From assembly GCA_045124505.1 (NCBI GenBank), contig JBGVLZ010000029.1, positions 1-64,000 on the forward strand: a DNA stretch of 64,000 bases, in the 5' to 3' direction. The translations under genes were made by a program, and so were the position numbers. The notes beneath the pieces are model-generated. The model had not been told where the DNA came from and did no database searches. It was given only the letters and a program-made list of their open reading frames with translations. Positions 44,056 through 54,859 of this stretch are shown here, in pieces (positions within the stretch are counted from its first letter, which is position 1; each line of letters begins with the position of its first letter). Source of the DNA: RGIG7213 sp045124505 (lineage in GTDB: Bacteria; Bacillota; Clostridia; Oscillospirales; CAG-272).

Positions 44056-46233
44056 TTACGCCGAAAGCGTAAGACCGTTAAGCCTATGCTGAGATTCTAC
44101 GCCACTATCCGTCAAAGCAATAATACAAAGTTCGTAGTTATCATCTTCCGTAATACAATCAGAAAGATTGATTGTATACGAACTATTTGCCCAAAATGTT
44201 CCCACGTAAATTACAGGCGCATTTTCACGTTTAAGCATTATGCGGAAATTCCCTGTTTCTACGGCAAACGACAGTTTATCGCTCGTACGAAGCCCCAAAT
44301 ACATGGACGTTTCCATTGCGGTTACCGAACCATCCATCGAATACGTCATACCCGTCGTATCCGTTTCAAAATATTCATTCCCCGTCCATTTATCCGCATA
44401 TTTGGCATCAAACAGCTTTCCGTAATTCGTTTGAAGCTCCGTTTTCGCCAAGTTTTCTGCCCCGCAATGTTTACACTTGTTGTCAGCGCCGTAATTATGA
44501 TAATCGTCGTCAAGCCCAGACAAAACTGCCAGTTCGTTGATTTCACAGGTATCGTTTTGCGCTCCCAACGCATAGATGAAAAGTTCATAATACCCTTCCG
44601 TGGGAATAATATTCGCTAACGGCAACCAACGAGTTTCGTTGCTTACACCGCCTGCAAGTTTCACTTCTGACATCGTACGACTAAGCATTTTAACGTCGCA
44701 TTTACCGCTCCCCACACTAATACGGATATAATCGGTAGGTTTCAAATAAATCTCTCGCACAATCGCAGAATACGTATTCGTTCCAGCATTACCAATCGTC
44801 AAAGTAGCGGAAAATCTATCGATATCAATATACGCCGACATATGTCCGCCGTTAAACCACTCGTCTTCTCCGCAAGTGAAAAGATTTTTGGACACAATAC
44901 GCTCAAATACGTCGTCCCCGCAAACCATACACGTACGACGAATATATCCGTCGGAAAGACAAGTAGGCTCTACCCTCTCTTTAATTTCTGACAGCTTATG
45001 CGTTTTCGTTGCAATCGCAATACGGTTGCAATGAATACAATGACGGTCGTGACAAGCGCAATCATCTTCATATTCGTGCGCAATCGGATAAATATTTTCC
45101 GTTTCTATAATCTTACCGCAATCTAAACAAACATTATCCCTTAAACCATCCGAAACGCACGTCGCTTCTTCGCGCACTCTCCATTCTGTTTGCGTATGAA
45201 TACAAGAAAGATTTTCATTATTTGTAAATTTATTCGTTGCTTTTTGGACGGTATTCAATGTAAAATTAAAATGATTTTGGTCAACGCGATAGTATTGCTC
45301 ACGAATTGTAGAATAATATTGTACTTCCACGTTTTTTCCATCCGCAGAAAAATAAAACTCGGCAACCATTCCACACTTTCCTTGCGTAGCATTGTCTAAT
45401 GCCTGCGGATTTATCATCATTTTACAAACTTTATTTCCGTTATCGCCAATATCTTCGCTAAAAATGATATCGTGATTTTCGCTACTCGTATGTCCGCTCA
45501 ATACCAATACGATGTTTTCATGCTTGCGTACCAACTTATTCCAGATATCTTCACCGCTATTAAACGCACAGGTTTTATACGTATCCAAGTCCCCAACTTT
45601 ACTCGTATAAGAATGGGTTGAAATAATAACGTTATGATTTGGATACGATGTGATTATCTCATCCGCCCATTCAAGGACGTCATCCGCAGCCCCATAATCA
45701 AGTACAACGACAAGATAATCCAGCATTCCTGCCGAAAATTCGTGCACCGTATTAGCATATCCAACGGGATAACGGGCAATATATTGCGAGGAATATGTAG
45801 AGTTTTCCCCAAACGTTTTATTAAAACGAGCAACGGTATCGTGATTACCGCGTGCTAATGAGTAAGAAACAACCCCATCCATTTTAGCAATTTCTTGTGC
45901 CGCGACGTCCCATTCCCGATACGACGACGCATCCGTAATATCCCCAAGTCCAAATACGTGTTTCGTTTTATTCTCATCTGCGCTTGCTACAATATAATCG
46001 TAGATATTCGCCATTTTTTCGGATGCACCGTAAGAAACGACTTGCGTATCCCCTATAACAGAAAAAGAATAAGCATAATCCAACGGCTTTTCTACCGTAT
46101 CCGTCCACGTATTACTTGTGGAAGAAGCGTTTACCGTAGAAGAAACTACCCCTCCAATGCCTGTAAGTGCAAAACAAAGGGTTAATAGAGATATAAGAAA
46201 ACGCTTTTTCCCAATCATCTTTTTAATTTTCAT
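44056..46233 (-). CDS. Secreted calcineurin-like phosphoesterase with cysteine repeats
   Basis: 725 residues. A signal peptide (KIKKMIGKKR then hydrophobic, cut near NAS) precedes a metallophosphatase domain at about 50-310 with the five blocks SVIGDTQ, LGDITD, RGNHD, ISTHSYT and LSGHTSS. After that come two Cys-x-x-Cys knuckle repeats (TCVSDGLRDNVCLDCG; PTCLSDGYIRRTCMVCG) and two beta modules (about 480-590 and 615-725) related to those in the 782-residue lipoprotein. The enzyme likely removes phosphate from an extracellular glycan or nucleotide, perhaps phosphomannose. It is not a lipoprotein: no lipobox. Confidence 0.85.
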   Translation of the reverse strand: MKIKKMIGKKRFLISLLTLCFALTGIGGVVSSTVNASSTSNTWTDTVEKPLDYAYSFSVIGDTQVVSYGASEKMANIYDYIVASADENKTKHVFGLGDITDASSYREWDVAAQEIAKMDGVVSYSLARGNHDTVARFNKTFGENSTYSSQYIARYPVGYANTVHEFSAGMLDYLVVVLDYGAADDVLEWADEIITSYPNHNVIISTHSYTSKVGDLDTYKTCAFNSGEDIWNKLVRKHENIVLVLSGHTSSENHDIIFSEDIGDNGNKVCKMMINPQALDNATQGKCGMVAEFYFSADGKNVEVQYYSTIREQYYRVDQNHFNFTLNTVQKATNKFTNNENLSCIHTQTEWRVREEATCVSDGLRDNVCLDCGKIIETENIYPIAHEYEDDCACHDRHCIHCNRIAIATKTHKLSEIKERVEPTCLSDGYIRRTCMVCGDDVFERIVSKNLFTCGEDEWFNGGHMSAYIDIDRFSATLTIGNAGTNTYSAIVREIYLKPTDYIRISVGSGKCDVKMLSRTMSEVKLAGGVSNETRWLPLANIIPTEGYYELFIYALGAQNDTCEINELAVLSGLDDDYHNYGADNKCKHCGAENLAKTELQTNYGKLFDAKYADKWTGNEYFETDTTGMTYSMDGSVTAMETSMYLGLRTSDKLSFAVETGNFRIMLKRENAPVIYVGTFWANSSYTINLSDCITEDDNYELCIIALTDSGVESQHRLNGLTLSA

Positions 46234-46271
46234 AAACTATTTCTCCTTAATTCGTTTAACTTAATTCCTAT

Positions 46272-48443
46272 TCAACTTGCTTTCACTTGAATAGCAGGCT
46301 CTATCGTTTGCTCATACGTCAACGTCATTTCTTTTATTGTGCCATAGCCTTCGCTCGACCCAACGTTGCTCCAATACAAGCACTTAATTTCGCCGTTCGT
46401 CAACGCACTCGCATCAATCGTTCGTGTAATTTCGCCAGTTGCGATCACTTTGAAAAGCTCCGCCGAACCACTCATAATTTGCCACTCATTTGTGCCTCCG
46501 ACAACCTCGCTAACCCCAGCGGTAAGTGTTATGGATTTTAGATTTTGTACATCTTGAATCTCCCATTTAATGGGCGTACAATAATTTGCGGAAGTATTTG
46601 TACCAGTGTAGTACACGTTACCGTTTTCATCCATGCGATTCACATTTCCGTCTTGATAGATGAAATTAATTCCGTCAATTACTTTTTTGCCCCATTCACC
46701 CTTTACTCCGCTATCGTATCCACTGCCGTTCATTACGAATTCATATAACGATTGATAAATATTGACAATGTCGTAAATCTTCTTACGCTGTGCCACCACA
46801 CTTGCAATTACGAGGCTTTCGTTCGTTTCAGTTGTAATGGTAGCGGTATAAGAAGAAATCGTTTCAATTGCTTTTATATCAAAACTTGCCCTACCATTTT
46901 CTATCGCTGCGGTTAAAGTATGCTCTACTCCACCTGCACTATTTCTCAACGTAAGAACAGCCCTATCGTTTGCCGCAACCTGTTGTCCAGCAAAAGTAAC
47001 TTCAATAGTATCGGCATCCATTATTTGAGAAAAATCAAACACGGTTGTATATTCAGGCGAAGAAATTTGTGCGTCATTGTCGTTTGTGTTGTAAATAGCA
47101 TCCGCTACAAGCGTTTCTCGGTTCACGATATCAAGGCTATGCAATTTTACCCAACTCTCACTATCGTTTTGTGTATCCGAATAAATGATAAATCGAATAC
47201 CTTCAGCAAGTTTATCGCTCATTTGCACGGTTTTTACTTGCCTGCCCGTCGAAGTAATTTTAAATATATCCGAACCATCCATATAGGCTATTTGTAATGC
47301 TTTCGTCGTTTTTTTATAAATTTCCGCATCAATCGTCACTTCCACAATCTTCGACGAATCAAGGAATGTAAGATTCATTGGGGTCTTTCCGTTTGTATAA
47401 GGTGCAGTATAATATACTTTCCCATCAGTTGTCAACCGAGTTTCCGATATGGCTTGAAGTAAAAATTTCACATTATTAATCGTTGCATATCCCCAATTCA
47501 GCTTTTGCCCCTGTTCCATTGTCCCTAAACTGATTGCCGTATATAAATCGTAATAAATTTTTGCAAGATCATAATGTTCCGTATAGTGAACATTAACATC
47601 TGTAATCGTAGGCGTAGCCGTCTTTTGCGTTGTAATAACCGCGTAATAACCTTCTACGTTTTCAACGCTCGAAACATCGAAATTCGCCGTATGATTACTG
47701 TTTACAACCGAATAAAAAGTATATTCCGTTATATTTTCCGCCGTACGCAATTGCAGCATTGCCACGTCGGCAACCATATGCGAATTTGCGTCAAAAGTGA
47801 CGACAATTTGTTTCGCCGTAGAATACTCCGCAAGAGAATACGCCGTTACCGTTTCTTTCACAAGCGATGCTCCTTGATAATTTCTCTTTTCTGTATGACT
47901 TTTATCGTGCGAACATACATAAAGGTCGTACGAAGGCTCATTATACGTCGCCGAAACGGTCTTGCTAAACTGATAATCGTGACCAAGCGCAGCCGCGTAT
48001 TCTATGCGAGTTTCCCCTGTCGCACGGTTCGTATAAACCACGATTCCTTGTTCTTCACAATTAGGTGCTTTATACATAACGCCGTCATCCCATACAGAAT
48101 GTACCGTAACGACAAGCGTATCGGTATACCCACCAGAAGTACGAATTGTAATGGTTACCATCCCTTCCTTTTTTGCGGTAATTTCCCCTTTTGTATCTAT
48201 TTCAACAATGGAAGAATCAGAACTTTCAAAAGATACCGTTTCTTTTACACTCCCTTCTTCAAGCGCATATGAAATCTTCTCCGTTTGACCAACAATAAAA
48301 TCTAATGTTTCTTCCGCAAAATTAACACCATATTCTATTTCAGGAGAGCTATCGCTATTTCCATCTGGTTTACAAGCAGTCAGCCCTAACGATATACTCG
48401 TTATCATAAGAAAAAGCAAGCCACCAATAATTTTTTTCTTCAT
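46272..48443 (-). CDS. Large lipoprotein with Big_2-like domain (glycan locus)
   Basis: 723 residues from ATG 48443, preceded by GGAG. Lipobox SLGLTAC (cysteine about 24) anchors it. Residues about 40-110 form a Big_2-like Ig domain (ESSDSSIVEIDTKGEITAKKEG). A cysteine-poor variant of the knuckle repeat follows (ALGHDY, CSHDKSH). Three beta modules make up the rest, ending without a second anchor. It is homologous in layout to the lipoprotein at 60207-62609. Likely a surface glycan-binding protein feeding the importer; no enzyme motif seen. Confidence 0.75.
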   Translation of the reverse strand: MKKKIIGGLLFLMITSISLGLTACKPDGNSDSSPEIEYGVNFAEETLDFIVGQTEKISYALEEGSVKETVSFESSDSSIVEIDTKGEITAKKEGMVTITIRTSGGYTDTLVVTVHSVWDDGVMYKAPNCEEQGIVVYTNRATGETRIEYAAALGHDYQFSKTVSATYNEPSYDLYVCSHDKSHTEKRNYQGASLVKETVTAYSLAEYSTAKQIVVTFDANSHMVADVAMLQLRTAENITEYTFYSVVNSNHTANFDVSSVENVEGYYAVITTQKTATPTITDVNVHYTEHYDLAKIYYDLYTAISLGTMEQGQKLNWGYATINNVKFLLQAISETRLTTDGKVYYTAPYTNGKTPMNLTFLDSSKIVEVTIDAEIYKKTTKALQIAYMDGSDIFKITSTGRQVKTVQMSDKLAEGIRFIIYSDTQNDSESWVKLHSLDIVNRETLVADAIYNTNDNDAQISSPEYTTVFDFSQIMDADTIEVTFAGQQVAANDRAVLTLRNSAGGVEHTLTAAIENGRASFDIKAIETISSYTATITTETNESLVIASVVAQRKKIYDIVNIYQSLYEFVMNGSGYDSGVKGEWGKKVIDGINFIYQDGNVNRMDENGNVYYTGTNTSANYCTPIKWEIQDVQNLKSITLTAGVSEVVGGTNEWQIMSGSAELFKVIATGEITRTIDASALTNGEIKCLYWSNVGSSEGYGTIKEMTLTYEQTIEPAIQVKAS

Positions 48444-48506
48444 CCTTTTTTCTCCAAAATTAGTTTTTTCACTACAAACCCAAGACACTCTCAAAAATAA
48501 ACTCCA

Positions 48507-50855
48507 TTATTCGTCCTTTTTCTTTCCGCAAATTGCGCATTCCGTTTCACCATTGCCGTAAGAATGGACTTCTTCCGTTGCGCTCGAAAGAATAAAGAAT
48601 TCAGAAATTGTTTCATCTACTCCGTCTTCAGGAATAACGTATAAATAAATAATATACGCACCATTTTCTTTTACAATATCCGATACGGGTACAACAATTC
48701 TTTCTCCTTCGTACATCTTTTCGTCGAGAATCACCGTTCCCCATTCTTCTTCTACATTAATTCCTTTTATTTCAACCTTAAATTTACCCGTGGCAGTAAA
48801 ACAAATGTAGTCAGTTGTTTTAAGATTGACTATACGGCTTGCCCAGCCCCACGCATCACTATTGGTAAGTGTAATCGTTGCCTTATAGTTGCTATAATCT
48901 ATCGCCACGTTCCCACCGTGATGCCATATAGTGGGTTCAGCGAGCAGAAATCTTGAACCTGCCAAATTACCCGAACAGGTGTATCCGCAAATTTCACAAG
49001 TAATTGTATTCGATTCGGTGGGATGGCAGGGCTTGGAAGATGAAAAATTATGAATTTCTTCCGTTGCGCTGGAAAGAATAAAGAATTCAGAAACCGTTTC
49101 TTCTACCCCGTCTTCAGGAATAACGTATAAAAAGATTATGTATTCACCATATTCTTGAATTACGCTGGATACGGGAACAACAACCCTTTCTCCCATATAC
49201 ATTTTTTCTTCCATGATAACTGTACCGGAAATAGCGCCCATCGTTGCAATTTCTACTTTGAATTTACCCGTTGCTGTAAAACTAATATAATCGCTCGGTT
49301 TTAAGCTTACGATACGGCTTGCCCAACCCCAAGTATCAGCGTTTGTAAGAGAAACCGTTGCTTTGTAATTGCTATAAGCTATCGCCACGTTCCCACCGTG
49401 ATGCCATTTTTCAGGCTCTCCGAGCAAGAAACGAACACCGACCGTTTCATCAACGTTCGTAAAACCGCAGTCTTCACAAACTACCGTCACAACGCTTTGT
49501 CCAGAAGTGGGATAACAACTCTGCGAGCCTGCACCAGAAGCGACCGAATAATTATGAACTTTTTCGTCCCTTGAGTAAAGAAGCGCTACTTCACGGAAAA
49601 CTGCACCCGTATTTTGACCGCCTTCAATAAAAACAGTAAGATAATACGTTCCGTTTTCCGTCAACCCCATGTCGTCCGTTAATGAAAAGACGTATCTTCC
49701 TTCGACCGACATTGCTTGCTTCGTATAAATAGTGGTTGTATCTTCAACCCCCTCGTTGAGTTTTGAAAACTGTACCAATACGTTTGTTGCAGTCAACGTA
49801 TCGAAATCGACTGAAAGATATTTTTCCTCGTTGAGATTTAATACAACAACATATCGTTTTGCATCCCAACCGCGCTCCAACGCTTGAGATACTTTAATAC
49901 CGCCGTTCACTTGTTCAAATTGAAGTCCGTCATACCAATTTGAAACGTCTGCAATCAAATTTTTGCCCGATTTCTCATCAGTCTTTCGACGAACGCCACA
50001 ATCACAATGATACTCGGTATATCCTGCCTCTGTGCAGGTTGCTTCTACTACGGTTGTTTCCCAATCATGTTCTTCCGTTTCAATGATAATATCAATGGTA
50101 TCCAAAGATTGCAACATATCCGCAGACTTAAAGGAATACACGCCTTGATAGGATATTAAAAGTTGTCCATTCACTTTTACGGAAACAATATGGCTATCCA
50201 TCGGCTCATTCACGAAAAACGAAACTTTACTTGCGCGTTCCGTTCTTCCATTGCTTACGCCTGTTTTGAACGATACGATTGCAGGCGCATTTACTTCATA
50301 CGTTTTTGCTGACGTTTCCACGGCTATGGTAATGACAGTAGAAGACGAATTCAAATACTCTTTTGCCGAAAAACTATACGTGTTTTCGTTAGCATTGATT
50401 TTTTCACCGTTTACAGTCACGAAATCCACAACCGTTTCCGCAGTAAGCTCTACGGTAAAGGAAACCGTATCTTCCACCGTTGTTTTACCGTTTTCCACAC
50501 CAAGCGTAAAAACTACGTTTTCAGGCGCCGTCACGTCATACTTGATAGGCGTGGAAACAAGTGAAACTTCCACGTTTCCCTCGGGCATTTCAAAAGTATC
50601 GTTTTCAACTGTTATTTCCGTTTCGCCATTCTTTACGGATACGGCGTAGTCATAGCCAAACTCTTTGCTATAATCAACGGAAACTGTGTCGCCTTTTTCT
50701 GCGGAAATTACTGATTTCCCGTCCACGTAAAAGGCTACGTTATTACCTGTAATCGCGTATTGCTCCGCCTTTGAATCCGTACAAGCAGACAGACAACACA
50801 AACCCAAAACGGCGCTACTTATTAAAGAAATAGCCATTAATTTACTTCTTTTCAT
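48507..50855 (-). CDS. Large lipoprotein with tandem near-identical beta modules
   Basis: 782 residues. Lipobox CCLSAC (cysteine about 25). Residues about 30-260 hold Ig-like units (NVVFTLGVENGKTT, AIVSFKTGVSNGRT). One cysteine knuckle repeat (ATCTEAGYTEYHCDCG) follows, then three beta modules of about 140 residues. The last two are very similar (WHHGGNVAI.YSNYKAT, WGWASRIV.LK) and end in CxxC. Their DNA also repeats with an offset of about 480-486 bases. The modules look like carbohydrate-binding sandwiches; related ones occur in the phosphoesterase gene downstream. Confidence 0.75.
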   Translation of the reverse strand: MKRSKLMAISLISSAVLGLCCLSACTDSKAEQYAITGNNVAFYVDGKSVISAEKGDTVSVDYSKEFGYDYAVSVKNGETEITVENDTFEMPEGNVEVSLVSTPIKYDVTAPENVVFTLGVENGKTTVEDTVSFTVELTAETVVDFVTVNGEKINANENTYSFSAKEYLNSSSTVITIAVETSAKTYEVNAPAIVSFKTGVSNGRTERASKVSFFVNEPMDSHIVSVKVNGQLLISYQGVYSFKSADMLQSLDTIDIIIETEEHDWETTVVEATCTEAGYTEYHCDCGVRRKTDEKSGKNLIADVSNWYDGLQFEQVNGGIKVSQALERGWDAKRYVVVLNLNEEKYLSVDFDTLTATNVLVQFSKLNEGVEDTTTIYTKQAMSVEGRYVFSLTDDMGLTENGTYYLTVFIEGGQNTGAVFREVALLYSRDEKVHNYSVASGAGSQSCYPTSGQSVVTVVCEDCGFTNVDETVGVRFLLGEPEKWHHGGNVAIAYSNYKATVSLTNADTWGWASRIVSLKPSDYISFTATGKFKVEIATMGAISGTVIMEEKMYMGERVVVPVSSVIQEYGEYIIFLYVIPEDGVEETVSEFFILSSATEEIHNFSSSKPCHPTESNTITCEICGYTCSGNLAGSRFLLAEPTIWHHGGNVAIDYSNYKATITLTNSDAWGWASRIVNLKTTDYICFTATGKFKVEIKGINVEEEWGTVILDEKMYEGERIVVPVSDIVKENGAYIIYLYVIPEDGVDETISEFFILSSATEEVHSYGNGETECAICGKKKDE
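48548..49440. repeat. Tandem DNA duplication inside the lipoprotein gene
   Basis: Two copies of about 400 bases (about 48548-48960 and 49046-49440) share long identical blocks, for example CGCCACGTTCCCACCGTGAT at 48903 and again 480 bases further. They encode the last two beta modules. The high DNA identity suggests recent internal duplication. Confidence 0.7.
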
Positions 50856-50867
50856 CGTGATATCCCC

Positions 50868-52859
50868 TTAATCCTCTTTTCTCTTTTTTAAGCACAAAAC
50901 ACAACCTAAAGCCCCAAATACTACAAGAGAACCAATGAGCGTACCTGCACCAATCGTGCCACTACACCCCGAAGATTGTTTTTCCGCTTTATATTCCACT
51001 CTAACGGTAATGTCTGCATTGACGTTTTCACATACAAACTCTCCGTTTTCAACAACCGCTTGAACCCCATTTACCGTAACGTTTTCCAAAACGTAGCCGT
51101 CTTTCGCCTCCACCCTGAAAGCAATCGTACCGCCTTTTTCAATCGTATTGTTTGCGTAGATAACCGTTCCTTTTTCTTCATCATTTTGAACACAAATCGC
51201 AACGGTTTCAGCCTCCGCAATCTTCGTGCAAACAACGTTGATAACTGTGTTTATTGTAATACTATCTACGGACACGAAGCCATCAACTACGCTTGTTTGT
51301 TCGCCGTTAATAAGTACGCTGTCTAACGCAAAGCCGTTTTCAGGCAACACTTCAAAACGCAAGCCGTTTCCGTCTGCCACGGTCAGTTCTTTATTTACGT
51401 CCACCGCGCAATTTTCCGTAGTAATCACAACCGTTCTCATTCGTTCGCCCACTTCAAGAGAAAACGGCGCGAGAGGAAGTCCGTAAGCATTATATACAAA
51501 GTTAATTTCTTCGCCAAACGTGAATTCGTCGTTGATATGGAAATATCTTACCGCAGTTGCTTGCGAACCATTAGATAAACGAATTTGATTGTTGACAACT
51601 TCTCCCGTTGCTATAACCCATTTCCCGTTTACTTTTATCTCAAACCCATTAAGTTCGGTAGGATATATGGTAGCAAGTCCCGCGTTGTTAGATACTTCTA
51701 CAACGATATCGTTCCCATCTTTATAAATTTGGGTGGGATAAGGGGAAAGACCAGGCGCATTTTCTTGCTTATAAACGTATTTCATTGCAATATGAACGGC
51801 TCTTTCCGCCATTTGATACTTGTCTTCGGGCGGATGAATATTCAAAGGCGAACCGAAATCGATACCAACCGCCGTATAAGCGTTTGCAATATCTTCCGTC
51901 ATTTCCCATTGCACGTAACGGAATTCATCAAAATTTGCGCCCCAAAACTGCGGAAGCTGTACTGCGATTACAGGCAAATCCGCAACATCAAACAAAGCAC
52001 GGGTTTCTTCTACGTACTTTTGAAATTGCGCTTTATAAAAATGTGCTCTATCCACATTAGAACAGCCTTGATACCAAATTACGCCTGCCACTTTCATATT
52101 CTTGAAAGCGCAAGCCATACCGTTATATAATACGGAATTGTTTTCGTCTGCGGGCGAACCTACTTCTCTATTTCCTGCACTGGACAACCATTGCTCGATA
52201 TTCGTGCCGCCCCAATCCGCCGTCACCACACCGACAGGTACGGTTTGACCTTCTTGCTCTTTTAATTCTTCCGCCAATTGAAGGGCAAAACTCGTAGCGT
52301 ATGCCGATTGCGTTTTAACGTCTTGATAACCGTTTACAGGCGCAATCCAGCTTTCCGTAAAAGACAATACGGGCGTATCCGACTTTATGTTTTCACGCTG
52401 TAAAAAACGAAGCGCAGAATAATCGGCGTTTTGAAGCATAGTCCCTGTATAACCAGTACACTCGTCAAGGCGCATTTCCATATTCGATTGCCCCGAACCG
52501 TACCACACTTCGCCTACCAACACGTTTTCAAGCGTTATTTTTTCACTTGCCGAAGCCGAAATCTCAATATCAATGGGCATAGCGCTCGTTTCAAGGTCAA
52601 GTTCTGCTATCCAAGTTCCATTCTCAACCTCTACCGAAACAGGTTCATAACCCTCCGCCTTTACCGTAATACTGTCGCTCCCTGCCTTACCGGAAATACG
52701 GCAACCGTTTCTTTGCAATACCATATTATCCGTATAAGGCGAGTCCACCGTTAAAGCAATTGCCGCAGATGCGTCAGCAAGCTCCACACCCGCCCCAGAT
52801 AAAAAGGATAATCCAACGATACCGCCTACCAATAAGCCTATCAATTTTGTCTTTCTCAT
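50868..52859 (-). CDS. Secreted sialate-O-acetylesterase-family carbohydrate esterase
   Basis: 663 residues. Signal peptide (RKTK, hydrophobic, cut near ADA), then an Ig-like N-domain (about 35-112) and an SGNH/SASA esterase domain with nucleophile Ser125 in GSGQSNMEM, WGGTNIEQWL, WYQGCSN and late D/H in NIHPPEDK. C-terminal half: two bacterial repeat domains (LDSVLINGEQTSVVDG; LENVTVNGVQAVVENG), then a membrane helix and LKKRKED tail. It removes O-acetyl groups, from sialic acid or from plant/mannan polymers; the specific substrate cannot be read. Membrane-anchored outside the cell. No LPXTG. Confidence 0.87.
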   Translation of the reverse strand: MRKTKLIGLLVGGIVGLSFLSGAGVELADASAAIALTVDSPYTDNMVLQRNGCRISGKAGSDSITVKAEGYEPVSVEVENGTWIAELDLETSAMPIDIEISASASEKITLENVLVGEVWYGSGQSNMEMRLDECTGYTGTMLQNADYSALRFLQRENIKSDTPVLSFTESWIAPVNGYQDVKTQSAYATSFALQLAEELKEQEGQTVPVGVVTADWGGTNIEQWLSSAGNREVGSPADENNSVLYNGMACAFKNMKVAGVIWYQGCSNVDRAHFYKAQFQKYVEETRALFDVADLPVIAVQLPQFWGANFDEFRYVQWEMTEDIANAYTAVGIDFGSPLNIHPPEDKYQMAERAVHIAMKYVYKQENAPGLSPYPTQIYKDGNDIVVEVSNNAGLATIYPTELNGFEIKVNGKWVIATGEVVNNQIRLSNGSQATAVRYFHINDEFTFGEEINFVYNAYGLPLAPFSLEVGERMRTVVITTENCAVDVNKELTVADGNGLRFEVLPENGFALDSVLINGEQTSVVDGFVSVDSITINTVINVVCTKIAEAETVAICVQNDEEKGTVIYANNTIEKGGTIAFRVEAKDGYVLENVTVNGVQAVVENGEFVCENVNADITVRVEYKAEKQSSGCSGTIGAGTLIGSLVVFGALGCVLCLKKRKED

Positions 52860-52870
52860 AATGTTTCCTC

Positions 52871-54847
52871 TTATTCAATGCTCAAATTTATTTTTATTGC
52901 GCAATTATTTTCACGGTCATAAAAGGCGAACGTATATACACCTTTTTCTACCGCAAATGCGTGATTTGTTTCATTCCAATACGCTAAATCCTCATCCGCA
53001 ACCGTAAACGAAACCTGCGCGCTTTCCCCTTTTTTAAGCAAAATCTTCTCAAAGGCTATCAATTCTTTAACAGGTTTTTCCGCGCCCTTTCTTTGGGGTT
53101 TGCTTGCATACAAAGTTAACACTTCTTCGCCGTCAAAATCGCCCGTATTCGTCACCTTAACGTTGCAATACAGCTTTCCGTCTTTATGGAAAACTTCCAT
53201 ATCCGAATAGGCAAACTTCGTATAACTTAACCCCCAACCAAATGGATAACGAACGGAAGTATTGTTTCTATCGTAATAACGATATCCTGTAAAAATCCCT
53301 TCTTCGTAAACAAGGCGTTCCCATACTTTTCCGTAGCAATTATACGTAGGATTATCTTCGTATCGAATCGGATATGTTTCAGGAAGCCGTCCAGAGAAAT
53401 TCTTTTGACCTGCTAACAATTTTGCAATCGCTTCGCCACACGCTTCGCCCGCAAAATACTGTTGCACGATACCCTTTACCTTTTCTGCATAAGGCATTTC
53501 CGTGACACCGCCCGTTTGCAGTACGACGATTATGTTTTCGCATACGGACGAAATTTCGTCTATCAATTTCAAATGCTTATCCAATAGCGCAAGCGTTTTT
53601 CTATCGTTCGATTCTTCTTCCGCATAATCGTCGTTGGCAATAAAGATAATGGCTTTATCCGTCTTTTTCGCAATTTCTTTCGCTTCGCAAATGAGTTCTT
53701 CATTTAACGGCTCGTTATAAACATAGCCTTTCGCATACGGAACTGCACCGAAAATCTTTTCAAGTTCTTCCAACGGATTTGCAGTGCGCCAAGCATTTAC
53801 CCTTGAACTACCTTCGCCTTGATAACGGGGATATTTTGCCGCTTCGCCAATTACGCAAAAATCGGGCGAAGTTAAAGGCAATACGCCGTCGTTTTTCAAA
53901 AGAACCATACCGGCAAGCGCTGTTTCTAATGCGATATAATATCCTTTTTCAAAGTCAATATCACCGCCTTGCGCTTTATAGTTTTCACGAAGATTGAGCA
54001 ACCGTTCACAAGATTCGTTGATAAGGCTTTCGGGAATAATCCCAAGTTCCACCGCATTAATCAACTGTTTCTTAGAATCGTGATAATCAAATCCCATTTC
54101 AAGGTCACAACCGCCTTTTAATGCCTCTACACGATTATGTACTGCACCCCAATCGCTAATAACCACACCTTTGAATTCTAACTCGCCGCGAAGCAAATCC
54201 GTCAAGGCTTCTTTGTTATGCGCGCAGTATTCCCCGTGATAACGGTTGTAGGCAGCCATAACGGTTGCAGGCGCGGATTTTTTGATGATTCTTTGGAAAC
54301 TACGCAAATAAATTTCGCGCAAGGTTCTTTCGTCCATAACGACGTCTACGTCAAAACGGTTGTATTCCGTGTTGTTCCCAAAATAATGTTTCAACGAGCA
54401 ACCTACGCCTTTGCTTTGTACCCCGTTTATGTAAGACGATGCCAAATCGGACGTAAGAATAGGGTCTTCCGAAAAATATTCAAAATTTCTCCCCCCGATA
54501 GGCGTACGCTTATGGTTTACGCCAGGTCCTAACAAAACGTCCACGCCGTAATGCGAAGCCTCTTCGCCAAGTTGTTCGCCCATCTTTTTCGCAACTTCTT
54601 TATCAAAGGTCGCCGCTAATAAACAAAGACTGGGAAAGCACGTCGCTTTGTGTGATTCGTGTTTATTGTGTCTATCTGATGCATCCGCATTAGGATCTTC
54701 ACAACGCAATCCGTTCGGTCCATCCGTTAAATGCAAACGGGAAATCCCAAGCCTTTCTACACCGCCCGTGTACCACGCTTCTTCGCCAACAATAATATTC
54801 ACCTTTTCTTCCAAGGTCATCTGTGCAATTTTTTCTGCAACTTTCAT
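52871..54847 (-). CDS. GH3 family beta-glycosidase
   Basis: 658 residues, no signal peptide. N-terminal GH3 domain with KHYFGNNTE and nucleophile Asp232 in VVISDWGAV, C-terminal GH3 domain about 310-520, and an Fn3-like domain (about 555-650). Typical length for cytoplasmic beta-glucosidase-like enzymes. It would cleave beta-linked terminal glucose, GlcNAc or mannose of imported oligosaccharides; specificity unknown. Confidence 0.92.
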   Translation of the reverse strand: MKVAEKIAQMTLEEKVNIIVGEEAWYTGGVERLGISRLHLTDGPNGLRCEDPNADASDRHNKHESHKATCFPSLCLLAATFDKEVAKKMGEQLGEEASHYGVDVLLGPGVNHKRTPIGGRNFEYFSEDPILTSDLASSYINGVQSKGVGCSLKHYFGNNTEYNRFDVDVVMDERTLREIYLRSFQRIIKKSAPATVMAAYNRYHGEYCAHNKEALTDLLRGELEFKGVVISDWGAVHNRVEALKGGCDLEMGFDYHDSKKQLINAVELGIIPESLINESCERLLNLRENYKAQGGDIDFEKGYYIALETALAGMVLLKNDGVLPLTSPDFCVIGEAAKYPRYQGEGSSRVNAWRTANPLEELEKIFGAVPYAKGYVYNEPLNEELICEAKEIAKKTDKAIIFIANDDYAEEESNDRKTLALLDKHLKLIDEISSVCENIIVVLQTGGVTEMPYAEKVKGIVQQYFAGEACGEAIAKLLAGQKNFSGRLPETYPIRYEDNPTYNCYGKVWERLVYEEGIFTGYRYYDRNNTSVRYPFGWGLSYTKFAYSDMEVFHKDGKLYCNVKVTNTGDFDGEEVLTLYASKPQRKGAEKPVKELIAFEKILLKKGESAQVSFTVADEDLAYWNETNHAFAVEKGVYTFAFYDRENNCAIKINLSIE

Positions 54848-54859
54848 TTTATACTTCCT

